Shown: positions 14,844 through 21,191 of the stretch, piece after piece
Position numbering within the stretch: position 1 is the first letter of the stretch
Layout of the letters: each line of letters begins with the position of its first letter
Source of the DNA: Anaerolineaceae bacterium
GTDB taxonomy: Bacteria > Chloroflexota > Anaerolineae > JAAYZQ01
DNA length: 21,191 nucleotides
NCBI GenBank assembly: GCA_012514775.1
Contig: JAAYZQ010000032.1
Coordinates: forward strand, 1-21,191
Direction of reading: 5' to 3'
The notes under the pieces: model-generated
Told to the model about the DNA's origin: nothing
The model's input: only the letters and a program-made list of their open reading frames with translations
Databases searched by the model: none
Position numbers and translations under genes: made by a program

Positions 14844-15899
14844 TCAACCGCGAGATGAGCGGAGCCTCGGGTCCAGGATGTCGCGCAGGGCGTCGCCGAT
14901 CAGGTTCCAGCCCAGCCCAAACAACAGCAAAGCAGCGCCGGGATAGACGATGATGTACCAGTGGACATCCAGACTGAGGATCCAATCGCGGGCAAAGCTA
15001 ATGATCTGCCCCCAGTCGGCATAGCCGATCTCGGTGCCCACTCCCAAAAAGCTGAGCGTCGCAAACGAAAGCACATAGTCTCCAATGCGCATCGACGCCA
15101 GGATCAAGACCGGATAGATGGCGTTGGGCACGATGTGACGCACGAGGACCCGCATGTTGCGGGCACCCACCACCTCCGCTGCCAGCACATAGTCCCGCTC
15201 CTTGGCCGCCATGATCTCGCCACGGATCAGGCGGGCGAAGGTCATCCACCCGAAGACGACCAGTGCGATCATGGCCGCCCAGATCCCCCGCCCGAACAGG
15301 GGCACGAGGATGGCCGACAGCGTCAGGGCCGCCAGGAGGAAGGGAAAGGCCAAAAAGATCTCGGTGATGCGCATCAGGACGTCGTCCAGCCAGCCGCCAT
15401 AGTAGGCCGATAGAGCGCCCACGATGAGGCCAATGACCACCGTAATGGCGGTGATGGCCACTCCGACCAGCAGCGCCGTGCGGGTGCCCCAGACGACGCC
15501 ATAGAAGATGTCGAACTGCCCGCTGGCTGTGCCCATGAGATGGATCCACTCGTCGCGGCCCAGGAGGGACTTGTACCAGCCGGGCACGGGCGGTGGCTCG
15601 CGCCGCCATTCGGTGCCCGGCGGCTTGGGCTCGGGGCTGTAGCCGTCGCGGGGGATGAGGTAGGGATCGACATAGTCCGTGATCGGTGGGGCCAGGACGG
15701 GCGCCAGGAGGGCCATCAGCAGGAAAAAGCCGACGATCACCAGGCCGGTGACCGACAGTGGGTTGGTGAACACGCCGTGGACCAGCCGGTACCACTCGGG
15801 GCCGATCGTCCGTTCGAGCCAGGTGCGCTTGCGCAGCGCAAAGATGGCTTCGATGTCCTTGGGTGCAGCTTCCGGGATGGGGTGTGCTCTGTCTGCCAT
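14844..15899 (-). CDS. Peptide-type ABC transporter permease (DppC/OppC-like)
   Basis: This 351-residue inner-membrane permease has one N-terminal membrane helix (about 47-72) and then a typical binding-protein-dependent permease core. It is about 50 residues longer than most DppC proteins. The extra length is a proline-rich external loop between APPITDYVDPY and HLMGTASGQFDIFYG. The ATPase-contacting EAA loop is VVGARNMRVLVRHIVPNAI. The ATG at 15899 has GGAGG 4 nt upstream and lies 9 nt after the previous stop. It pairs with the permease upstream to form the channel for an oligopeptide or a related solute delivered by the binding lipoprotein. Family-5 transporters also carry oligosaccharides, so peptide specificity is not certain. 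Confidence 0.93.
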   Translation of the reverse strand: MADRAHPIPEAAPKDIEAIFALRKRTWLERTIGPEWYRLVHGVFTNPLSVTGLVIVGFFLLMALLAPVLAPPITDYVDPYLIPRDGYSPEPKPPGTEWRREPPPVPGWYKSLLGRDEWIHLMGTASGQFDIFYGVVWGTRTALLVGVAITAITVVIGLIVGALSAYYGGWLDDVLMRITEIFLAFPFLLAALTLSAILVPLFGRGIWAAMIALVVFGWMTFARLIRGEIMAAKERDYVLAAEVVGARNMRVLVRHIVPNAIYPVLILASMRIGDYVLSFATLSFLGVGTEIGYADWGQIISFARDWILSLDVHWYIIVYPGAALLLFGLGWNLIGDALRDILDPRLRSSRG

Positions 15900-15908
15900 G
15901 GTGCCTCC

Positions 15909-16973
15909 CTACTGCAGCCTGATGCGGGGATCGATGTAGGCGTACAGCACGTCCACGACCAGGTTGGCGATGATCAGGACTACCCCACCGAACAGCACAA
16001 AACCGAGGACGGCCAGCGCGTCCAGGCTTCCCGCGGCCCGTGCCGCCGCCGAGCCCATGCCGGGATAATTAAAGATCACCTCGGTGACGACCACCCCGTT
16101 GAGCAGGCTCACAACCATCAGGCCGCCCAACGTTACGACCGGGATGAGGGCATTGCGAAAGGCGTGGCGCCGGATCACCTGTCGCTCCGACAGGCCCTTG
16201 GCCCGGGCGGTGGTGATATACTCCTGGCGCAGCGTTTCGAGCATCGCGGAGCGGGTGACACGCAGGATCTGGGCCCAAATGACGTAGGACAGGGTGACGA
16301 TGGGCATGATCAGGTGGCGCAGGGCGTCCCAGAAGACGTCGAAGCGCAGGTTCAGCAGGCCGTCGATGGTGTACATGTGCGTGTACTGGTGAAAGTCGGG
16401 CGAGGCGATCACCATCATCATCGGGTCCGACAGTCGACCGGGTGGAAACCACCGCAGCTTGGCATAAAAGACCAGGAGCAGCAGCAGACCAAAGACAAAC
16501 GTGGGGAACGACCAACCGATGGTGACAAAGACGCGGATGATCTGGTCGATGAGCTTGTTGTGATTGATGGCGGCCAGGACACCCAGGAGTATTCCGCCGC
16601 CGATGATTGGCAGCGCGCTCCACAGTGCCAATTCGACCGTCGCCGGCAGCCGCTGGGCGATCAGCTCCCGCACCGTCTGCCGGCCGGTGCGCGAATAGCC
16701 CAGGTCGCCGCGCAGCACGCCGCCCGCGTACTCGCCGGTCACGGGGTCCTTGGTGCCTACCAACCAGCGCCAGTACTGCTTGTAGAACGGCTCATCCAGG
16801 CCATACTTGCGGACGATGGCGTCGATGGCCGACTCGTTGTGCGGTGTGTCGGCCACATATAAGGCCGATCGCTCCACAGGCGAGAGCAGTTGGAGCATGG
16901 CAAAGATCATGAGGGTCACCCCGATCATGGTGATCGGCAACTGCAGCAGACGGCGGATAACAAATGCTACCAT
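15909..16973 (-). CDS. Peptide-type ABC transporter permease (DppB/OppB-like)
   Basis: The 354-residue protein starts at ATG 16973, with GAGG 8 nt upstream; the frame runs further upstream to 17189 but that part is low-complexity and antisense to a hairpin and the previous gene. The N-terminus MVAFVIRRLLQLPITMIGVT is typical of DppB. About six membrane helices follow, with an external segment around residues 30-100 (YGLDEPFYKQYWRWL, LRGDLGYS). The EAA loop is ARAKGLSERQVIRRHAFRNA. It forms the translocation pore with the DppC-like partner. It is separated from the binding protein by 80 nt containing a strong hairpin, which probably lowers its expression relative to that protein. Confidence 0.93.
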   Translation of the reverse strand: MVAFVIRRLLQLPITMIGVTLMIFAMLQLLSPVERSALYVADTPHNESAIDAIVRKYGLDEPFYKQYWRWLVGTKDPVTGEYAGGVLRGDLGYSRTGRQTVRELIAQRLPATVELALWSALPIIGGGILLGVLAAINHNKLIDQIIRVFVTIGWSFPTFVFGLLLLLVFYAKLRWFPPGRLSDPMMMVIASPDFHQYTHMYTIDGLLNLRFDVFWDALRHLIMPIVTLSYVIWAQILRVTRSAMLETLRQEYITTARAKGLSERQVIRRHAFRNALIPVVTLGGLMVVSLLNGVVVTEVIFNYPGMGSAAARAAGSLDALAVLGFVLFGGVVLIIANLVVDVLYAYIDPRIRLQ

Positions 16974-16992
16974 ACAGGCTACCTCGATGTCG

Positions 16993-17024
16993 CCTTCCGG
17001 CGGGGGTCCTCCCCCGCCGGAAGG
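16993..17024 (-). promoter_or_regulatory. Perfect 14-bp intercistronic hairpin
   Basis: Arms 16993-17006 and 17011-17024 are exactly complementary, with a 4-nt loop. It begins 29 nt after the binding-protein stop. No U-tract follows on the minus strand, so it is not a normal terminator. In many binding-protein operons such a stem protects the upstream message from 3' exonucleases. Confidence 0.8.
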
Positions 17025-17053
17025 GTCTGTTTGGGCAGTGGCCCGGCCAGGAG

Positions 17054-19144
17054 CTACTCGCGCCCGGCCAGGTCGAAGCCGTAGAAGTAACTCCATTGCG
17101 TCGCTGCAGGGTTGTAGAAGAAGCCTTTGACCCAGCGCGACTCGTACTGGAAGTTGCCGGCCTGCGAGAGGACGACCTCGGGCACCCACTCGTGGCGCAG
17201 CTTGGCCAGCTCGTAGTAGAGCTCGGCACGCTTGGCCGGGTCGGCCTCGACCACCGCCTGCTCGACGAGCGGCCGGAAGATCTCCTTGAACTCTTCCGTG
17301 AAGCTCTGCCGGGTGGTATAGGTGCCGATGAGGTAGGGCTGCACCCAGTTGTGCGGATCGTGGTAATCCTCGGACCAGCCGCTGACGGCGATGGGCAGCA
17401 GCCCGGCGCGGAAGGAAGCCAGGTAGGCGGCCCAGGGCAGGGTGACGATCTCGAGCTGGTACTTGGGGTTAATCGAGCGCAGGTTCGACTGGAGGATGGC
17501 CAGCGCGGTCTGGTTCATCGTGTAGCCGGTGGCGGTCACGCCCTGGAAACGGAACCCAACGTCAGGCAGTTGGCCGTCCCAGGCGAGAGCAAGCTCCTCG
17601 GCGCACTTGTCCAGGTCGAACTCGTACATTTCCTGGTCGGGGTTGTAGCCCAGCATGTTGACGATGATCACCCCGTTGTTGCGCGTCCCCTCACCGTTCT
17701 GCCCCTCGGCGATGTAAGTATCATAGTCAAAGCAGTAGGAGAAGGCCTTGCGCACGTGGATGTCGGAGAAAAAGTCGGGCGGGATGCCGTTGCCGTCAAA
17801 CTGGCCGCTGCCGATGTAGGGGTTGCTGCCCGATTCGCCGGTCTTGACGTTGTGGCTGATAAAGAGGTCGGTCCGGCTGGTGCTCGGCAGGCCGGGCCAC
17901 AGCCGTAGCGGCGCATCGGGGTTCGCGGTGGGGGTGCACTCGTAGGTCTCATAGTCGCAGATTTCGCCCACCCAGGCATCGGCCTGGGCCCGGTTGGCGG
18001 TCGGGACGTCGGCAGCGCCGACCTCCCCGGTCTGGAACATGGCAAAGCGGGTACCCCACTCGGGCACCGTCTTGTGCACAATCCGCTTGATCTTGGCCAC
18101 GCCGCTGGGGCCGTCGGGCCAGGGCGGATCGCCCTCCTGCCGCCAGTAGTTCTCGTTGGCGGTTAGGACCCATTCCACGTCGGGGGTCCAGTGATCGAGG
18201 ATGTAAGGACCGGTGCCGTTAATGATCTTGGCCAGCTTGGTGGCCTCCTGGCCCGGGGCGTAAAAGTTCTGCCAGGTGTCGCACGAGCCATCCCAGTCGC
18301 CCTGGGCTGCCGTCCATTCCTGGTCTATAACGTAGGCCCAGGGGCGGGCGATGATGGCCAGGAATGGCCCCCACGGCTGGGCCAGCGTCACCTTGAAGGT
18401 GCCGGCCGCATCGTCGACCTCAAAGTGGGACTTGACCTCCTCGCAGACGGCCTTCAGTTCTTCGGGTGTGACGTTGGCGATCAGCTCTCCCTGATCACCG
18501 GCATAGGCTCCCTCGGCGATCTTTTCGGTGATGTCGCCCGAGGAGTAGCCCATGATGGCTTCGATCATCATCCACGCCCCGCTGTTGGGATCGGACTGGA
18601 GCAGGACCCGCTCCCAGGAGTAGGCGACGTCGCTGGCGGTCAGGTCGCCGCCGTCGTGGAACTTGACGCCAGGGCGGATGTTGAAGGTGTAGGTCAGACC
18701 GTCGGCCGAGACGCCGCCGTTGGCGACCGAGGGCACCTCCAAAGCCAGCATGGGCACAAAGTCGTCGGCCCTCTCCTTGTTGTACCAGATCAGGCCTTCA
18801 ATCACGCTCTCGATGATCTCGTAGCTGGTCCCTTCGTAAGCCAGGTGCGGGTCCAGCGTCGCCGCATCGTCCGTCATCACGTACGTGAGCGTCGTCGGAT
18901 CCGGGGCTATAGCAGCGCTGGCCGCCTCGGGGACGGCAGTCACCTCTTTTTCGACTTCGACGACGGCGGTGACCTCCTTTTCCACGACCTGCGGAGTGCC
19001 TTCCACCATCACGGTCTCTTTGACGACCGCGGTGACCACTTTTTCGATGACCTGCGGCGCCGGGGTTGGGCCGCAGGCTGTAAGGAGCAGTGTGGCAACC
19101 ATTGTCAGTGCCACGACGACCGCCAGTTTCCTATGCAAGTGCAT
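17054..19144 (-). CDS. Extracellular solute-binding lipoprotein, family 5 (peptide type)
   Basis: The 696-residue protein captures the substrate outside the membrane for the two permeases downstream. ATG 19144 has GGAGG 5 nt upstream; an ATG at 19156 is worse placed. The signal peptide ends in the lipobox LTAC, with C24 to be lipidated. Residues 31-75 form a Val/Glu/Lys/Thr-rich linker with repeated VEKEVTAV units, a style common in Chloroflexota binding proteins. The family-5 domain follows from about residue 85 (TYVMTDDAATLDPHLAYEG), including GLTYTFNIRPGVKFHDGG and a closing LRHEWVPEVVLSQ. It is larger than typical DppA, in the range of OppA-like proteins plus linker. No ATPase gene accompanies it. 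Substrate is not determined; peptide or oligosaccharide are both possible. Confidence 0.94.
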   Translation of the reverse strand: MHLHRKLAVVVALTMVATLLLTACGPTPAPQVIEKVVTAVVKETVMVEGTPQVVEKEVTAVVEVEKEVTAVPEAASAAIAPDPTTLTYVMTDDAATLDPHLAYEGTSYEIIESVIEGLIWYNKERADDFVPMLALEVPSVANGGVSADGLTYTFNIRPGVKFHDGGDLTASDVAYSWERVLLQSDPNSGAWMMIEAIMGYSSGDITEKIAEGAYAGDQGELIANVTPEELKAVCEEVKSHFEVDDAAGTFKVTLAQPWGPFLAIIARPWAYVIDQEWTAAQGDWDGSCDTWQNFYAPGQEATKLAKIINGTGPYILDHWTPDVEWVLTANENYWRQEGDPPWPDGPSGVAKIKRIVHKTVPEWGTRFAMFQTGEVGAADVPTANRAQADAWVGEICDYETYECTPTANPDAPLRLWPGLPSTSRTDLFISHNVKTGESGSNPYIGSGQFDGNGIPPDFFSDIHVRKAFSYCFDYDTYIAEGQNGEGTRNNGVIIVNMLGYNPDQEMYEFDLDKCAEELALAWDGQLPDVGFRFQGVTATGYTMNQTALAILQSNLRSINPKYQLEIVTLPWAAYLASFRAGLLPIAVSGWSEDYHDPHNWVQPYLIGTYTTRQSFTEEFKEIFRPLVEQAVVEADPAKRAELYYELAKLRHEWVPEVVLSQAGNFQYESRWVKGFFYNPAATQWSYFYGFDLAGRE

Positions 19145-19161
19145 CTTCGCCTCCATTTCTC

Positions 19162-19242
19162 CTACTCGATCCTGATCGACTTTGCGACCGCGAAACGCCA
19201 GGCCTGGGGGGCCTGCCAGCCGTCTGTATTCCCCTGCGTCAC
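19162..19242 (-). CDS. Possible leader ORF before the binding-lipoprotein gene (doubtful)
   Basis: A 26-codon frame starts at GTG 19242 and ends with TAG, 17 nt before the lipoprotein ATG. GGAG lies 7 nt upstream of the GTG. The GTG is itself part of an 11-nt AAAGGAGGTGA, a full complement of the 16S rRNA 3' end. The predicted peptide has no recognised features apart from two tryptophans. It could be a leader peptide or chance. Confidence 0.2.
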   Translation of the reverse strand: MTQGNTDGWQAPQAWRFAVAKSIRIE

Positions 19243-19317
19243 CTCCTTTCTCCAACTCGTCCTGGCCTGTAACTGCACCGGCGCCAATGGCTCTCCAATG
19301 GCCAGGGTGTGCCGGGA

Positions 19318-19369
19318 ACAAAAAAGACCCGTCCTGATTCGCGACGTGACGTCGCGCAGAGACGGGTCT
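19318..19369 (-). terminator. Intrinsic terminator in the transporter-operon leader
   Basis: On the minus strand AGACCCGTC (19369-19361) pairs with GACGGGTCT (19333-19325), enclosing an inner GCGACG/CGTCGC stem, and is followed at once by T5-6, a G and TT. This is a classic Rho-independent terminator. It lies about 175 nt upstream of the lipoprotein start and about 200 nt after the predicted transcription start. An alternative hairpin AGAGA/TCTCT would sequester its 5' arm. Confidence 0.8.
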
Positions 19370-19571
19370 CTCTATCGTCCTGGCACTGCCCGCTGATGAG
19401 AACCGGGCGCCTGCCGTATAAGCCTTTCAAGGCATGAAGGTTCTGCCTTCCCCATCCGCGAGCACCACCTTTGCGCTGTTCCGGGAATCAACGGCGATCC
19501 GGTTATCTTTGGCGTTCCGGTCCTCGGGCATTCACTGCTCCCGAGAGTGCAGGCCTGGTTCGGACTATGGC
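19318..19571 (-). ncRNA. Candidate structured leader RNA or small RNA, about 250 nt
   Basis: The segment runs from the predicted start of a strong promoter to an intrinsic terminator. It contains overlapping inverted repeats: GAGAGTGC/GCACTCTC (19570-19577 with 19543-19550) and CTCGGG/CCCGAG (19523-19528 with 19540-19545). These share three bases and are mutually exclusive. Further down, AGAACC/GGTTCT (19439-19444 with 19399-19404) encloses a GCCT/AGGC stem-loop. A CCTGCACT near the 5' end can also pair with AGTGCCAGG near 19380, giving a third state. The layout fits a transcription-attenuating riboswitch or an independent sRNA. I could not match it to T-box, cobalamin, glycine, SAM, FMN, TPP or cyclic-di-GMP consensus motifs. 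Confidence 0.55.
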
Positions 19572-19577
19572 ACTCTC

Positions 19578-19606
19578 ATTGTACAGCAAAGAACCCATTT
19601 CGTCAA
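19578..19606 (-). promoter_or_regulatory. Strong promoter of the transporter operon leader
   Basis: TTGACG (19606-19601), a 17-nt spacer and TACAAT (19583-19578) lie on the minus strand. Transcription would start near 19571, inside one arm of the GAGAGTGC/GCACTCTC inverted repeat. That repeat could therefore act as a DNA operator as well as an RNA stem. Confidence 0.8.
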
Positions 19607-19657
19607 ATCGCACCTGGCGGTACCGGGATCGAGGGGGGGCGGGCGCGAGGAAAAAGT

Positions 19658-19701
19658 CTAACAGTTCTCTAACACTCCTCACACGCTCGTCTAACGTCCC
19701 T
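19658..19701 (+). promoter_or_regulatory. Four tandem 11-bp direct repeats upstream of clpB
   Basis: The units are CTAACAGTTCT, CTAACACTCCT, CACACGCTCGT and CTAACGTCCCT, back to back. Positions 1, 4, 5 and 11 are invariant and most others are three of four. An 11-bp period puts every copy on the same face of the helix, as in the sites of OmpR/PhoB-family response regulators. The array covers the -35 region of the clpB promoter. Confidence 0.75.
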
Positions 19702-19705
19702 GGCC

Positions 19706-19711
19706 TACAAT
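19706..19711 (+). promoter_or_regulatory. clpB: -10 element of the clpB promoter
   Basis: TACAAT lies 4 nt after the repeat array, about 40 nt before the ATG. There is no recognisable -35 hexamer at 16-18 nt spacing, which suggests the repeats and their regulator replace it. No CIRCE-type GCACTC-N9-GAGTGC operator is present. Confidence 0.55.
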
Positions 19712-19750
19712 ATCGGCGCCAAAAGGTTAAAAGAGAAGGTGAGTATTTCT

Positions 19751-21191
19751 ATGGACTTTAATCGTTATACAGAGAAAGCACAGGAAGCCATCGCGCAGGC
19801 GCAAAGCCTGGCGGCTGAATATAGCCACGGACAGATCGAAGGGGAGCACCTGCTCCTGGCCCTGCTTCGCCAGTCGGAGGGTGTGGTGCCCCAGGTGGTG
19901 CAGAGCCTGGGCCTGCAGCCGGCTGCCCTGGCGCAGCAGGTGGAGCGAGAGTTGAACCGCAGGTCCAAGGTCTACGGTGGCACTGCCCAGGTGGGCCTCT
20001 CGCGACAGCTCCAACAGAGCCTGGATCGCGCCGAGAAGGTGGCGGGCGAGCTGCGTGACGATTATATCTCGACCGAGCACCTGCTCCTGGCCCTGCTGGA
20101 AGAGCGCGCGGGAAGCGTGGCCCAGCTCTTGCAGAGCCACGGGCTGAGCCGCGATGCCGTGCTCCGCGCCCTGCAGGGCATTCGGGGCAGCCAGCGCGTC
20201 ACCTCGCAAAATCCGGAAGGCACCTACCAGGCCCTGGAGCGCTACGGTCGCGACCTCACCGAGCAGGCCCGCCAGGGAAGGCTCGATCCGGTCATCGGCC
20301 GCGATGAAGAGATCAGGCGCGTCATCCAGGTCCTGAGCCGCCGCACCAAGAACAACCCGGTGCTCATCGGTGAGCCGGGCACGGGCAAGACGGCCATCGT
20401 CGAGGGCCTGGCCCAACGCATCGTGCATGGCGACGTGCCCGAGGGGCTGAAGGACAAGCGCCTCATCCAGCTCGACCTGGGGGCCATGATCGCCGGCGCC
20501 AAGTATCGCGGCGAGTTCGAGGAGCGACTGAAGTCTGCCCTGAAAGAGATCACCGATGCCCAGGGACAGATCGTCGTCTTCCTGGACGAGCTGCATACCG
20601 TCGTCGGGGCGGGCGCGGCCGAGGGCGCCATGGACGCCAGCAACATGCTCAAGCCGATGCTGGCCCGCGGCGAATTGCACGCCATCGGCGCGACCACCCT
20701 GGACGAGTATCGCAAGTATATCGAAAAGGATCCCGCCCTTGAGCGACGATTTCAGCCGGTTCTGGTGGAGGAGCCGACCGTTGAGGATACGATTTCGATC
20801 CTGCGGGGCCTCAAAGAGCGGTACGAAGTCCACCACAATGTGCGCATTACCGATGCAGCCGTGATCTCGGCAGCTACCTTGTCGCATCGCTACATCGCAG
20901 ACCGTTTCCTGCCGGACAAGGCGATCGACTTGATCGATGAGGCGGCGAGCCGACTTCGCATGGAGATCACTTCGGACCCGGCCGAGTTGGATGAGATCAA
21001 GCGACGCATCATGCAGCTGGAGATCGAGCGAGAGGCGCTCAAACGCGAAAGCGATGAAGGTAGCAAGACCCGGCTGGCAAGCATCGAACGTGAGCTGGCC
21101 GACCTGGTGGAGGACCAGCGGGTTCTCGACGCGAGGCTTGGCCAGGAGCGCGAATTGATGAAGCGACAGGCCTCGCTGAAGGAGGAGATCG
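19751..21191 (+). CDS. clpB: ClpB disaggregase (3' end cut by window edge)
   Basis: The first 480 residues of ClpB are present; the full protein is about 860. ClpB is a hexameric AAA+ machine that, with DnaK, pulls polypeptides out of aggregates in the cytoplasm. ATG 19751 follows AAGGTGAG at 7 nt. The N-domain (1-150) has the two repeated EHLLLALL motifs (32-39 and 109-116). NBD1 has Walker A GEPGTGKT (207-214), Walker B VVFLDE (275-280), pore loop [10 protein letters not shown] (251-260) and arginine fingers R332/R333. From about residue 405 the [19 protein letters not shown] segment opens the middle coiled-coil domain, which distinguishes ClpB from ClpA. It is transcribed divergently from the transporter operon. 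Confidence 0.97.
   Translation, partial: MDFNRYTEKAQEAIAQAQSLAAEYSHGQIEGEHLLLALLRQSEGVVPQVVQSLGLQPAALAQQVERELNRRSKVYGGTAQVGLSRQLQQSLDRAEKVAGELRDDYISTEHLLLALLEERAGSVAQLLQSHGLSRDAVLRALQGIRGSQRVTSQNPEGTYQALERYGRDLTEQARQGRLDPVIGRDEEIRRVIQVLSRRTKNNPVLIGEPGTGKTAIVEGLAQRIVHGDVPEGLKDKRLIQLDLGAMIAGAKYRGEFEERLKSALKEITDAQGQIVVFLDELHTVVGAGAAEGAMDASNMLKPMLARGELHAIGATTLDEYRKYIEKDPALERRFQPVLVEEPTVEDTISILRGLKERYEVHHNVRITDAAVISAATLSHRYIADRFLPDKAIDLIDEAASRLRMEITSDPAELDEIKRRIMQLEIEREALKRESDEGSKTRLASIERELADLVEDQRVLDARLGQERELMKRQASLKEEI

Noticed and set aside
12791..14953. 720-codon plus-strand ORF
   Set aside because: It is antisense to the histidine kinase and runs out of frame through the MBL gene; its composition is that of a high-GC shadow and no domain is recognisable, whereas the overlapped genes have complete motifs.
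16993..17024. Intrinsic terminator after the binding-lipoprotein gene
   Set aside because: No U-run on either strand; the permease genes directly downstream need readthrough.
19380..19571. T-box, cobalamin or cyclic-di-GMP riboswitch
   Set aside because: AAAGGTGGT near 19470 resembles the T-box core but the following bases and distance to the terminator do not fit; GCCAGGA near 19383 recalls a B12 box and GCGCAAAG recalls GEMM, but the rest of each consensus is missing.
19543..19577. CIRCE (HrcA) operator near clpB
   Set aside because: The inverted repeat is GAGAGTGC-N19-GCACTCTC, the reverse order and wrong spacing compared with GCACTC-N9-GAGTGC.
19620..19650. G-quadruplex in the G-rich stretch upstream of clpB
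   Set aside because: Only two runs of three or more G are close together; four are needed.

Overview
The window looks like a piece of a GC-rich bacterial chromosome, most likely from a Chloroflexota (Anaerolineae/Caldilineae-like) organism. This is an inference from two features: a peptide-binding lipoprotein whose lipidated N-terminus is followed by a long Val/Glu/Lys/Thr linker, and a histidine kinase with a seven-helix membrane sensor. Both styles are common in that phylum. There are no rRNA or tRNA genes, transposases, phage genes or CRISPR arrays. Fifteen protein genes plus one doubtful leader ORF are supported. Most long plus-strand ORFs over 1-11 kb and 13-19 kb are shadows of minus-strand genes.

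Region 1 (1-1615, minus): a secreted protein cut by the window edge, built from two copies of a domain with an N/D-PWDM signature. It has its own sigma-70 promoter and an unusual five-codon upstream ORF. Region 2 (1774-10574, minus): a seven-gene glycan operon transcribed from a good promoter just upstream of wzt. The order is wzt, GT4-like, GT2, degenerate GT2, GT4-like, GT2, GT4, with short gaps or overlaps throughout. It would assemble a polysaccharide and hand it to a Wzm/Wzt-type ABC exporter, but the Wzm permease is not in the window. Region 3 (10651-11575, minus): a separate transcription unit with a small unknown protein and a GmhB-like heptose bisphosphate phosphatase. Region 4 (11748-13088, plus): a divergent pair, a PIN-domain protein and a metallo-beta-lactamase-fold hydrolase, overlapping by one base and driven by a near-consensus promoter.

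Region 5 (13112-19606, minus): an Opp/Dpp-type transporter operon with a binding lipoprotein, two permeases and, as last gene, a membrane histidine kinase. No transporter ATPase is present. A perfect 14-bp hairpin separates the binding protein from the permeases. The operon is preceded by a strong promoter, about 250 nt of structured RNA ending in an intrinsic terminator, and a further 175 nt of leader. This is the best candidate for an undescribed riboregulator or small RNA. Region 6 (19658-21191, plus): clpB, cut by the window end, preceded by four tandem 11-bp direct repeats just upstream of a -10 element. This is the pattern expected for an OmpR/PhoB-type response regulator. No CIRCE element is present.
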